A stretch of 56,563 nt of DNA from NCBI GenBank assembly GCA_022804995.1, contig JAAWUC010000003.1, forward strand, positions 1 through 56,563, in the 5' to 3' direction. A program made the position numbers and the translations under genes. The stretch is from Oscillospiraceae bacterium. GTDB lineage: Bacteria; Bacillota; Clostridia; Oscillospirales; Oscillospiraceae. Positions 23,972 to 33,482 of this stretch are shown piece by piece. Every line of letters starts with the position of its first letter. Positions within the stretch are counted from its first letter, which is position 1. The notes under the pieces were generated by a model. The model saw nothing but the letters and a program-made list of their open reading frames with translations, had not been told where the DNA came from and ran no database searches.

Positions 23972-24964
23972 GTGGGTCCAACGAGAGAATTCATCATCGG
24001 AAAAAATGACGCCGGACAGCGCCTGGACCGCTTCGCGGCCAGGGTCATGCCCCTCATGCCCCCGGCTCTGCTGCAAAAGTACATCCGCATCAAGCGCATC
24101 AAGTGCAACAACGTCCGCTGCCAGCGGGACCAGCGCCTCCGGGAGGGGGACGCGCTCCAGTTCTACATCAATGACGAGTTCTTTGAGCCGCCCAGGGAGG
24201 ACAACCTGTTCCTCTCCCTCTTCACCCCGAAGCTGGATATCCTCTACGAGGACGGCAACCTGCTGCTTCTGGACAAGCGCCCGGGGCTGGTGGTCCACCC
24301 TGACGAGACGGAGAAGGTCAACACCCTCCTCACCCATCTCCAGGCCTACCTCTACCAGAAGCGGGAGTGGAATCCCCGGGGGGAAAACGCCTTCGCCCCG
24401 GCTCTGTGCAACCGCATCGACCGGAACACAGGGGGCATCGTCATCGCCGCCAAAAACGCGGAGGCCCTCCGGGTCCTCACCGCCAAAATCCGGGACCGGG
24501 AGATCACCAAAAAATACCTGTGCGCCGTCCTGGGGCGGATGAATCCGCCGGAGGGCCGGCTGGAGTGCTTCCTCCTTAAGGACGAGAAGAAAAAGCAGGT
24601 CGCCGTCTACCGCCGCCCCGTCCCCGGGGGGAAGTCCGCCGTGACCCTCTACCGGACCCTCCGTACCAAGGGGGAGCTGAGCCTGGTGGAGGCGGAGCTC
24701 CTCACGGGGCGGACGCACCAGATCCGGGCCTCCTTTGCCGACGCCGGGCACCCCCTGCTGGGGGACGGAAAGTACGGCCGGGGGGACGTGAACCGCCGCT
24801 ACGGTGAGACCCGCCAGGCGCTCTACAGCTATTCCCTCCGCTTTGATTTTCCCACGGACGCCGGGGCCCTGAGCTATCTGCGGGGCAGGGTGTTCCGGGT
24901 GGAGCGCGCACCCTTTGCGGAGAAGTATTTCGGACTATCCAACCTACAGGAGGAAATCCTATGA
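23972..24964 (+). CDS. RluA-family pseudouridine synthase
   Basis: 330 residues. N-terminal S4-like RNA-binding part (about 10-75: GQRLDRFAARVMPLMPPALLQKYIR, RQRLREGD-like turn), then the synthase core with the catalytic Asp in NRIDRNTGGIVI (about 150-161), KKYLC, and LLTGRTHQIRASFADAGHPLLGD. It isomerises uridine in rRNA or tRNA; the target is not deducible. No ATG fits the N-terminus; the GTG at 23972 is the only start that keeps the S4 part and lies just downstream of a strong promoter. Ribosome site AAGGGG is very close to the start. It overlaps the next gene by 4 bases. Confidence 0.85.
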   Translation: MGPTREFIIGKNDAGQRLDRFAARVMPLMPPALLQKYIRIKRIKCNNVRCQRDQRLREGDALQFYINDEFFEPPREDNLFLSLFTPKLDILYEDGNLLLLDKRPGLVVHPDETEKVNTLLTHLQAYLYQKREWNPRGENAFAPALCNRIDRNTGGIVIAAKNAEALRVLTAKIRDREITKKYLCAVLGRMNPPEGRLECFLLKDEKKKQVAVYRRPVPGGKSAVTLYRTLRTKGELSLVEAELLTGRTHQIRASFADAGHPLLGDGKYGRGDVNRRYGETRQALYSYSLRFDFPTDAGALSYLRGRVFRVERAPFAEKYFGLSNLQEEIL

Positions 24965-25929
24965 AATCCATTACAGACTTTCCCAATCTCCCCCTGGCCC
25001 TGCTGCCAACCCCCATCTGCAAGCTGGAGAACCTGAGCCGGGCGCTGGGGAAGCAGATCTACATCAAGCGGGACGATCTGACCGGCCTCGGTCTGGGGGG
25101 CAACAAGGTCCGCAAGCTGGAATTCCTTTTGGCCGACGCCAAAGCCAAAGGGGCCGACGTAGTTCTCACCGCCGGGGGTCCCCAGTCCAACCACGCCGCC
25201 CTCACCGCCGCCTGTGCCGGAAAGCTGGGCATGGAGAGTATCCTCGTGCTGAAAAAGCGGGGCGTCCTCTCCGGCGGAAACCTGATCGTGGACGGCATCC
25301 TGGGGGCCCAGGTCCGGTTTGTGGACACGGACAGCTACGATGATGTTTACGCCGAAATGGACCGCCTCATGGAGGCGCTCCGGGCCCAGGGCCGGACGCC
25401 CTATTTCATCCCGGTGGGGGGCTCCGTGCCCGTGGGGTGCCTGGGGTATGTCAACTGCGCGTTGGAGATCGCCGGCCAGGCAGAGGAAATGGACGTTCAC
25501 TTTGACGCGGCCGTCAGCGCCGTGGGCTCCGGCGGCACCTACGCCGGGCTGACCCTGGGGGCCAAGCTGTTTCTGCCGGGGACCCGGAGCGTGGGGATCG
25601 GCGTGTGCGATGACCCCTTTGAGGCCATCGCCCTGGAGCTGATGCAAAAAACCGCCGCCCTGCTGGAGGCGGAGGCCCCTGTCACAAAAGACGATATCCA
25701 CATCCGCTACCACACCGGCCCCGGCTACGCCCAGCCCTCCATGGAGGGGTGCGAGGCGGTCCGCCGTCTGGCCCGGACCGAGGGGATTCTGGCGGACCCG
25801 GTGTATACCGGCAAGGCCCTGGCCGGGTTTTTCCGCCTGCTGGAGGAGGGATATTTTGACGGGGAGGACACGGTCCTCTTCCTCCACACCGGCGGCGCGG
25901 GGGCGCTGTTCGCGGTGGAGATGGTTTAA
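24961..25929 (+). CDS. D-cysteine desulfhydrase / ACC deaminase-family PLP enzyme
   Basis: 322 residues. Fold type II PLP enzyme: IKRDDLTGLGLGGNKVRKLE (about 34-53) contains the PLP Lys, followed by TAGGPQSNHAALTAA (about 70-84) and the phosphate-binding GSGGTYAGL near 194-202. The family degrades D-cysteine to pyruvate, ammonia and sulfide, or opens aminocyclopropane carboxylate. The D-cysteine route is the more common in anaerobic Firmicutes. The ATG at 24961 follows AGGAGG and overlaps the pseudouridine synthase stop. Confidence 0.87.
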   Translation: MKSITDFPNLPLALLPTPICKLENLSRALGKQIYIKRDDLTGLGLGGNKVRKLEFLLADAKAKGADVVLTAGGPQSNHAALTAACAGKLGMESILVLKKRGVLSGGNLIVDGILGAQVRFVDTDSYDDVYAEMDRLMEALRAQGRTPYFIPVGGSVPVGCLGYVNCALEIAGQAEEMDVHFDAAVSAVGSGGTYAGLTLGAKLFLPGTRSVGIGVCDDPFEAIALELMQKTAALLEAEAPVTKDDIHIRYHTGPGYAQPSMEGCEAVRRLARTEGILADPVYTGKALAGFFRLLEEGYFDGEDTVLFLHTGGAGALFAVEMV

Positions 25930-25948
25930 GAGAGAGGAGAGGGCTGCT

Positions 25949-26416
25949 ATGGCACATACTATCTGCGGCGCGGAGTGCGCCGGGTGCCCTATGGAGTCCA
26001 ACTGCGGCGGGTGCGCGGAGACGGGCGGACGGCCCTTTGGCACGCCGTGTATGCTGGCGGACTGCTGCCGGGAGCGGGGATACACGCGCTGCGGCGAGTG
26101 TTCCGGCACACCCTGCGGGCTCCGGACCCGGCTGATGGCGGAGTTTAACGCCCTGGGGATTGCGGATCTGGAGGAGGTGACGGTGCTCCACGCCCTTCCG
26201 GGGGCGTTTGTCAATCTGGAATACACCCTGCCAAACGGGCAGAAGGTAAAGCTGCTGGATGACCACAAAGTCTATCTGGGCAGCCAGTGCCGCAAAAGGG
26301 GCGGCGAGCGCTGTTACGGGATTGCCGCTGACGAACAGTATCTGCTGGTCTGCGAGTACGGCGAGGCGGGAGCGGAGCCGGAGATTGTTGTGTACAAAAG
26401 GCGGAAGAACCACTAG
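25949..26416 (+). CDS. Cysteine-rich DUF3795-like protein
   Basis: 155 residues. The first 65 residues hold thirteen Cys in a zinc-binding pattern (CGAECAGCP, CGGCAETGG, CMLADCCRERGYTRCGECSGTPC), the DUF3795-type module. The remainder is a small beta-rich domain. Function unknown; possibly metal or redox linked. The ATG at 25949 follows AGAGAGGAGAG, 19 bases after the PLP enzyme gene, so it ends a three-gene unit. A related shorter DUF3795 protein is at 42238-42519. Confidence 0.75.
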   Translation: MAHTICGAECAGCPMESNCGGCAETGGRPFGTPCMLADCCRERGYTRCGECSGTPCGLRTRLMAEFNALGIADLEEVTVLHALPGAFVNLEYTLPNGQKVKLLDDHKVYLGSQCRKRGGERCYGIAADEQYLLVCEYGEAGAEPEIVVYKRRKNH

Positions 26417-26423
26417 TATCCGG

Positions 26424-26520
26424 ATGGACGCAGAGCTGAAACGCCAGTTTGAGGCGTTTTGCGCGGATGCTGGCATGAGCATGACGACAGCTTTCTGCGT
26501 GTTTGCAAAAAAACTGCGCG
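26424..26520 (+). pseudogene. RelB/DinJ antitoxin remnant
   Basis: The frame from the ATG at 26424 reads MDAELKRQFEAFCADAGMSMTTAFCVFAKKLREI, the N-terminal ribbon-helix-helix of RelB/DinJ antitoxins (typical: SIRMDxELKxQFExFCxxxGMxMTTAFxxFA). The residues just before, SIR, are also in frame, but a stop of the previous gene precedes them and no ribosome site is present. The similarity ends where a perfect hairpin begins, and no toxin gene follows. It is a decayed fragment, probably left by deletion of a relBE-type pair. Confidence 0.7.
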
Positions 26521-26549
26521 AGATAACTTATCCCGCGCAGTTTTTTTGC
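26505..26549. terminator. Bidirectional terminator inside the RelB remnant
   Basis: A perfect 16-bp stem, GCAAAAAAACTGCGCG (26505-26520) with CGCGCAGTTTTTTTGC (26534-26549). It provides a T7 run in both directions and serves the plus-strand unit and the convergent glgX gene. Its left arm reads as the last codons of the antitoxin remnant. Confidence 0.93.
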
Positions 26550-26553
26550 GGTC

Positions 26554-28662
<2,109 letters not shown>

Positions 28663-28751
28663 GGGCTCTCTCCTTTTCGGTTTCTGATGGAATTGACACG
28701 CCCGGGTCCCGGGGGGCATAGACTGGTGGTGACCGGGAGTGTGAAATACGT

Positions 28752-29192
28752 ATGGCTTATTCTGATCGTGAACTGCTGGCCCGGCTCATCGAGTGCGAGG
28801 CCGGCGGCGAAGGGGAAAACGGGATGAAGGCGGTGGCCTCGGTGGTCATGAACCGGGTCCACGCCACCGGCGGCGAGTACGCCCGCATCGGCAGGGGCAG
28901 CGTGCGCAACATCATCTTCCAGCCCGGCCAGTTCGTCTGCGCCAGCGAGACGGAGGGCGGGGCCTACAACCCGCAGAACATCTACAACATGCGCCCGGAG
29001 GCTATCCACTACGAGATCGCCGACTGGGCCATCGCGGGCAACCGCCTGCCGGATGTGGCCCAGTCCCTGTGGTTCTACAACCCCTTCAGCCCCAAGTGCC
29101 GCAGCAATTTTCCCACCGGCGTGGGCTACTGGCAGACCCGCATCGGGGACCATTGCTTTTACAATCCGACGAACGCCTACTTTTCTACATAA
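28752..29192 (+). CDS. cwlJ: Spore cortex-lytic cell wall hydrolase CwlJ
   Basis: 146 residues, one hydrolase-2 (SleB/CwlJ) domain: LLARLIECEAGGEGENGMKAVASVVMNRV carries the catalytic Glu (E14), followed by IIFQPGQFVCA and SLWFYNPFSP. There is no signal peptide or SPOR/PG-binding domain, which separates CwlJ from exported SleB. In Bacillus CwlJ is made in the mother cell, placed in the coat with help of GerQ, and degrades cortex during germination. Here a GerQ homologue follows directly, which supports the name. Start at 28752 has GGGAG upstream. Confidence 0.9.
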   Translation: MAYSDRELLARLIECEAGGEGENGMKAVASVVMNRVHATGGEYARIGRGSVRNIIFQPGQFVCASETEGGAYNPQNIYNMRPEAIHYEIADWAIAGNRLPDVAQSLWFYNPFSPKCRSNFPTGVGYWQTRIGDHCFYNPTNAYFST

Positions 29193-29263
29193 GAGATCAT
29201 CCGCGCATGGTCAAGCAGCCTCCAGAGACGCCCCACTACAAGACTTTAAGGAGTGATCGTTCT

Positions 29264-29845
29264 ATGGCCCAAGACATCAACCACATGAACATACAGGTCA
29301 ACACCGGGGACAACGCCCGCAACTCCAGCGGCGGCGGTCAGGACGGCCAGAGCCGCGCCGCCCGCGGCGCACCCGATGAGACCGGCGCCCACATGCCACC
29401 TGCCTCCAGCCCCGCCTGGGCCGGGGAGATCAGCTACGCCCCCGCCGCTCCGGAGGAGATGATGGTGGGCGGCGCCGTCAGCTACGACCCCAGTCCCCGG
29501 GCCGACTACGCCCAGAGCCAGCGGATGCGCAACCCTGTGGACATGGAGGCCACCATGAACCCCTCCGACAGCAGCGAGAGCTACCGGGCCTCCCTGCGCA
29601 GTCTGCTGGACCGAAACATCGGCTTCTTCGTGGTGGCCACCTTCCTGATGGGCACCACCCAGTCCGTCACCTGGCAGGGTATCCTCCATACCGTGGGCAG
29701 CGACTACTTCGTGCTCTACCAGCCGGACTACGACCGGTATGTCTCCTGCGACCTCTACTCGGTAAAGTTCGTCCAGTTCCACAATGTGAAGGGCGTGCCC
29801 TACTGCGCCAGCGCCCGGACCTGGGAGGGAAGCTCCTCCTGGTAA
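29264..29845 (+). CDS. gerQ: Spore coat protein GerQ family
   Basis: 193 residues. The C-terminal 75 residues (ESYRASLRSLLDRNIGFFVVATF, WQGILHTVGSDYFVLYQP, CDLYSVKFVQF) match the GerQ domain. The N-terminal 115 residues are low in complexity with Gly, Ala, Pro, Ser, Gln, as expected of a cross-linked coat protein. GerQ is required for CwlJ to act in the coat. The ATG at 29264 follows AAGGAG. Gap to cwlJ is 71 bases with no terminator, so they are cotranscribed. Confidence 0.88.
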   Translation: MAQDINHMNIQVNTGDNARNSSGGGQDGQSRAARGAPDETGAHMPPASSPAWAGEISYAPAAPEEMMVGGAVSYDPSPRADYAQSQRMRNPVDMEATMNPSDSSESYRASLRSLLDRNIGFFVVATFLMGTTQSVTWQGILHTVGSDYFVLYQPDYDRYVSCDLYSVKFVQFHNVKGVPYCASARTWEGSSSW

Positions 29846-29851
29846 TACGCG

Positions 29852-29880
29852 GAGGCCCGCCCCGCCGGGGCGGGCCTCTG
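29852..29880. terminator. GC-rich hairpin between gerQ and the barstar gene
   Basis: Stem AGGCCCGCCCC / GGGGCGGGCCT with a 3-base loop, between convergent gene ends. T runs are short on both sides, so efficiency is uncertain. Confidence 0.6.
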
Positions 29881-29887
29881 TGCGCCC

Positions 29888-30142
29888 CTATTCGTATACA
29901 AGCTCCAGGGCTGGATTTTCCGCCGCCGCCTCCGCCAGGGTCCGCAGGAGGTCCTCCGCGTACTCCGCCAGGGCCTCCCGGTTCCGGACAAGCAGCCTCA
30001 GCGGCTCCCCCCGCTCGGTGAGCACGTCGTAGAGGGCGTCCAGGTTCCGGCCGTACCACTCCGGCAGGTCCAGGGCGCGGGTGAAGAGATCGTGGACCGC
30101 CGCCGCCTCGGGCAGGGCAGAGCCGTCAATGATCAGCTCCAT
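29888..30142 (-). CDS. Barstar-family ribonuclease inhibitor
   Basis: 84 residues. Near-textbook barstar: an IIDGSAL first strand, then DLPEWYGRNLDALYDVLT (25-42) corresponding to the barnase-binding helix and loop, with D35 and D39 in the same positions as barstar and Tyr29 replaced by Trp. It lacks a signal peptide and would protect the cytoplasm against the nuclease encoded one base upstream. ATG at 30142 is preferred over ATG 30157, which lies inside the barnase gene. Last gene of the SLH-phosphate-binding/barnase/barstar unit. Confidence 0.92.
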   Translation of the reverse strand: MELIIDGSALPEAAAVHDLFTRALDLPEWYGRNLDALYDVLTERGEPLRLLVRNREALAEYAEDLLRTLAEAAAENPALELVYE

Positions 30143-30143
30143 C

Positions 30144-30722
30144 CTACGCCCCCCCAAACTTCTCAGTGACTACCGGATAGAGAAGCGTGAAGCTCTCGTA
30201 GTGGTCCTCGGTGTAGTAGATGAGCCCGTCGTCGGACCAGACGATCCGCTTGGCCCCCCGGCTGTTTTCACCGATGGTGTCAATGTCGCACTCGTAGTAC
30301 TGCCGCCCGCCGGCCTTGGGCAGGAGCCCCTCCCGGTTGCCGAAGCGGTCCCCGCCGATGGCGCAGCCGGGGGCAACCTGCTCTACGGAGCCGCCGGTCC
30401 AGCCCAGCTCCCGGGCCTCGTTTTTGGTGATGTAGTTGTCCGGCAGGTGGTCGTAGGTGTAGAGGTACAGCGACACGTCCTCCACACTGTTGTAGGTGCC
30501 GTCCTCGTCGATCTGGACAGGCTCCTCCGGCTCCTCCTCCGCTGCCGGTTCAGTCCCGGCAGGGTCCTCCTCCGGGAGCTGGACTGTCTCCGAAACGCCC
30601 GGCCCGCTGACAATAACCTCCGTGGGTCCGTCCTCGCCGCCGATGACGCTGATATCCATGCCGCAGCCCGAGACGGTCAGCGCCGTCACGGCCAGCAGCA
30701 GGGCCAGTATTTTTTCTTTCAT
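30144..30722 (-). CDS. Barnase-family guanyl-specific ribonuclease, lipoprotein
   Basis: 192 residues. Lipoprotein signal with lipobox VSGC20, then ISVIGGEDGPTEV, an acidic linker to about 75, then a barnase domain (76-185). All catalytic positions of Bacillus barnase are present: K100 (K27), R130 (R59), E144 (E73), R155 (R83), R159 (R87) and H174 (H102), with one extra residue between E144 and R155. It should cleave extracellular RNA after G. Unlike barnase it is membrane-anchored. A second ATG lies at 30725. It is 7-10 bases behind the SLH gene and one base before barstar. Confidence 0.93.
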   Translation of the reverse strand: MKEKILALLLAVTALTVSGCGMDISVIGGEDGPTEVIVSGPGVSETVQLPEEDPAGTEPAAEEEPEEPVQIDEDGTYNSVEDVSLYLYTYDHLPDNYITKNEARELGWTGGSVEQVAPGCAIGGDRFGNREGLLPKAGGRQYYECDIDTIGENSRGAKRIVWSDDGLIYYTEDHYESFTLLYPVVTEKFGGA

Positions 30723-30732
30723 CATGCTTCCT

Positions 30733-32481
30733 TTACTTAGCCAGCGCCCCGAAGCCGGCGTTGACCACGACCTCCTGACCGGCCTCGCTGACCATGAAGT
30801 CCGCCAGACGGCGGGCGGGGCTGTCCTCCGGCTCGCCGGCGCGGAGGACAATGTAGTTATAGGACGAGAGGGGGTAGCTGCCGTCGGCGATGGTCTCGTC
30901 GGAGGGCGTCACGCCGTCCACCGCCAGCAGGTGCAGGCGGTTCTCCGTCACGTCGCCCATCATGAACTCGGCAGTCAGATAGTAGTAGTACACGCTGTAT
31001 CCGATGGCGTACCCCGCCGGGTCGCGTTCCAGAGCCGCCGCCACATCGGTGAGGGCGGTGCTCATGGCGGTGGAGACGTTCCCCTGGGCGATGCCGTCGG
31101 AGAGCGTGCCGCCGTCCAGGATCATCGCTTCCATGAGGGCGTGGGACCCGCTGTCCGTATTCCGGCAGTAGGGCGTGAGCTTGGCGTCGGGCCCGCCCAC
31201 CTGGCTCCAGTTGTCGTAGGCGTTCCGGACATAGATGTCCTGGAGCTGCTGGATAGTCAGGCCCTTCACCGGGTTCTCCTCGTTGGTGAAGAAGACCATG
31301 GCGTCGTAGGCGATGGGGATGTACTCCAGCTCCACTCCGGCGGCTTTCGCCTGCTCCTCCAGCTCGCTGGAGGCTTTGGTGGCGGCGAAGAGGACGTCCG
31401 CCTCGCCGTCAATCAGCCGCTCGTAGGAGGCATGGCTCTTGCTGTGCTTTTCAGGGTAGTCCGGGTGGGCGCTGTAGTTCTGGAAAAACCGGCCGTAGAG
31501 GGCGGTGGTGTAGGGATAGGTGGAGGTGGAGCCGTCGATAACCGGTATGGCCTGGTCAAAGCCCAGCTCGATGGCCTCCTGAGAGGGATACACCGGCAGA
31601 TAGCGCAGCGCGCCCTCCAGCAGCTTAATGACCTCCTCCCGGGTTGCGCCCTTCTGGGGCTCCGCCAGGTACTCCGGAATGGGCACGCCGTCGGTGGGGT
31701 CCACCTCCTGGGTCTCCCGGTCGGTGGAGATGAGCCCGCAGCGCTCCAGAGCCAGATAGGCCTCCAGGGCCCAGTCCGGGATGCTCCCGCCGTCCGTGAG
31801 ATCCAGGTCCGCCGCCGTGCCCTCCACAGTCCGGGCCCAGCCAATGGCGCGGAAGGCGCGGTAGACCATGGTGGTGAACTCCGCCCGGCTGACCTCGTCG
31901 TTGGGGCGGAAGGTCTCGTCCTCCGCCGCAAGTCCCGCCGCCCTGGCGGCGGAGACGGCGTCATAGAACCAGTCGCTGGGCTTCACATCGGCGTAGCCGG
32001 GGTCCTCCCCAGGCTCCAGGCCCAGCAGGCGCACCAGCAGGGTGAACGCCTCGGCGCGGGTGAGCATCTGGTCCAGGTTCAAGCGCCCCTGGCTGTCGCC
32101 CTGGAGCACGCCGCGAATGTACAGAAGATTGGCCCCCATGGGCTCGCTCTGATACTGGATGTCCGTCCAGTCGAAGCGCTCCCCCTGAAAGACCTCCAGG
32201 GGCCGAGCCGCGTCCGCCGCCGGGACGGTGGCGAAGAGATACCCCTGCCAGTGGTCGCTGGAGAGGGCTACCGGCTCCTTGGTGTCGGCGTAGCGCACGG
32301 CCCGGTAACGGGCCTTGGCCCAGCCCAGGTCATTGGCGTCCGCCGGGTCCGGGACCCGGATGGTCACATAGGCCCCGTCCCCCTCCGCCCTGGTCCAGAG
32401 GGGCTCCTCCTCCGCCAGCGCGGCGGGGGTCAGGGTGCTGAGAAGCAGAACGCTCAGCAGCAAAGCGAAAAATTTTTTCAT
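30733..32481 (-). CDS. SLH-domain protein fused to a PstS-like phosphate-binding domain
   Basis: 582 residues. Signal peptide 1-23 (cleavage after LAxA, AALA). About 125-325 contains two or three S-layer homology repeats (LTRAEAFTLLVRLLG, GYADVKPSDWFYDAV, VSRAEFTTMVYRAF), which tether proteins to the cell wall. About 330-582 is a periplasmic-binding-protein fold of the PstS type: PVIDGSTSTYPYTTALY near the start is the phosphate-loop equivalent, and NTDSGSHALME resembles the second phosphate motif. The start at 32481 follows AAAGGAGG. Cotranscribed with barnase and barstar. No PstCAB genes are present here. Confidence 0.85.
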   Translation of the reverse strand: MKKFFALLLSVLLLSTLTPAALAEEEPLWTRAEGDGAYVTIRVPDPADANDLGWAKARYRAVRYADTKEPVALSSDHWQGYLFATVPAADAARPLEVFQGERFDWTDIQYQSEPMGANLLYIRGVLQGDSQGRLNLDQMLTRAEAFTLLVRLLGLEPGEDPGYADVKPSDWFYDAVSAARAAGLAAEDETFRPNDEVSRAEFTTMVYRAFRAIGWARTVEGTAADLDLTDGGSIPDWALEAYLALERCGLISTDRETQEVDPTDGVPIPEYLAEPQKGATREEVIKLLEGALRYLPVYPSQEAIELGFDQAIPVIDGSTSTYPYTTALYGRFFQNYSAHPDYPEKHSKSHASYERLIDGEADVLFAATKASSELEEQAKAAGVELEYIPIAYDAMVFFTNEENPVKGLTIQQLQDIYVRNAYDNWSQVGGPDAKLTPYCRNTDSGSHALMEAMILDGGTLSDGIAQGNVSTAMSTALTDVAAALERDPAGYAIGYSVYYYYLTAEFMMGDVTENRLHLLAVDGVTPSDETIADGSYPLSSYNYIVLRAGEPEDSPARRLADFMVSEAGQEVVVNAGFGALAK

Positions 32482-32512
32482 ATCGTGGTCCTCCTTTGCT
32501 TGGATAGAACCC

Positions 32513-32541
32513 ATTATACGGCTCCATGTATCATTCCTGCA
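32513..32541 (-). promoter_or_regulatory. Probable promoter of the SLH/barnase/barstar operon
   Basis: On the minus strand: weak -35 TGCAGG (32541-32536), 17-bp spacer, perfect TATAAT (32518-32513). The poor -35 might mean that an activator is used. Confidence 0.55.
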
Positions 32542-32555
32542 TCCGGCCCCTCCGT

Positions 32556-33470
32556 TCAGGGCCGGAAACCGCCGATAATTTCAGGAAATTTTCGAAAATA
32601 CTCCCTGGCGGCCTCCGCGTCGGCGGCAATCTGCGCCTGGAGCTCCCGCAGGCCGGGAAACTCCTCCTCGGGCCGCAGGCGCTTGAGGAGGGACACCCGG
32701 CAGCTCTCTCCGTAAAAATCCCCCTCCGCCTCCAGCAGGTGGCTCTCCACGGTCACGCCGCCGTCCCGGTCCACCGTGGGCCGCACGCCCACATTGGTGA
32801 CAGCGGGAAAGCGCCGGCCCGCCAGCTCCGCCGCCGCCACATACACCCCCCGGGCGGGAATCAGCTGGTCCCCGCCCGGCAGCAGGTTCAGAGTGGGCCG
32901 GCCGATGCGGGACCCCAGGCCCTTGCCGTGGGCGATGGTCCCGGCGATGGAGAAGGGTCGGCCCAGCAGCCGCCCGGCCTCCTCCGCCCGCCCCTCCTCC
33001 AGCAGAGAGCGGATGCGGGTGGAGCTGACGGTCACGCCGTCCACGGCCACGGCGGGGATGATGTCCCAGCCCATGCCCAGCTCCGCCGCCCCCCGGGCCA
33101 GCAGGGCGGCGTCCCCCTCGTTGCGGTGGCCGAAGCGGAAGTCGTGGCCCGCCACCAGCCACCCGGCGTTATACCGGCCCGCCAGCACCCGCAGAAAGTC
33201 CATCCAGGGCATGGTCATCATGGCCCGGTCGAACTTGGCCACAATGACCCGGCGGATGGGGAAGCTCTCCTCCACCAGCCGCCGCCGCTCCTCCGGCGAG
33301 GTCAGCAGGGGCACCGGCTTTCCGGTGACGAACTCCCTGGGGGAGCGGTCGAAGGTGAACACCGCCGGCTCCAGGCCGTGCTCCCGGCCCCGCTCCACCG
33401 CCCGGGCCATCAGGGCCTGGTGGCCCAGGTGGACCCCGTCGAAAAAGCCCAGGGCAATTACCGTTTTCAT
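32556..33470 (-). CDS. ribF: Bifunctional riboflavin kinase / FAD synthetase
   Basis: 304 residues. Makes FMN and then FAD from riboflavin. N-terminal adenylyltransferase: GFFDGVHLGHQALM (8-21; HxGH nucleotide site), FDRSPREF, VAGHDFRFGHRNEG and STRIRSLLEEG. C-terminal flavokinase from about 180: GTIAHGKGLGSRIGRPTLNL and GVYVAAAEL, then ATNVG-like AVTNVGVRPTV and ESHLLE. Last gene of the minus unit with truB (12-base gap), a common arrangement in Firmicutes. Both chorismate synthase (FMN) and many local redox enzymes depend on its products. Confidence 0.94.
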   Translation of the reverse strand: MKTVIALGFFDGVHLGHQALMARAVERGREHGLEPAVFTFDRSPREFVTGKPVPLLTSPEERRRLVEESFPIRRVIVAKFDRAMMTMPWMDFLRVLAGRYNAGWLVAGHDFRFGHRNEGDAALLARGAAELGMGWDIIPAVAVDGVTVSSTRIRSLLEEGRAEEAGRLLGRPFSIAGTIAHGKGLGSRIGRPTLNLLPGGDQLIPARGVYVAAAELAGRRFPAVTNVGVRPTVDRDGGVTVESHLLEAEGDFYGESCRVSLLKRLRPEEEFPGLRELQAQIAADAEAAREYFRKFPEIIGGFRP

Positions 33471-33482
33471 AAGAAAGCCCCT

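Noticed and set aside
28681-28751. Sporulation sigma factor promoter before cwlJ
   Set aside because: A CATA-type -10 can be found but no -35 at the right distance for SigE or SigG.
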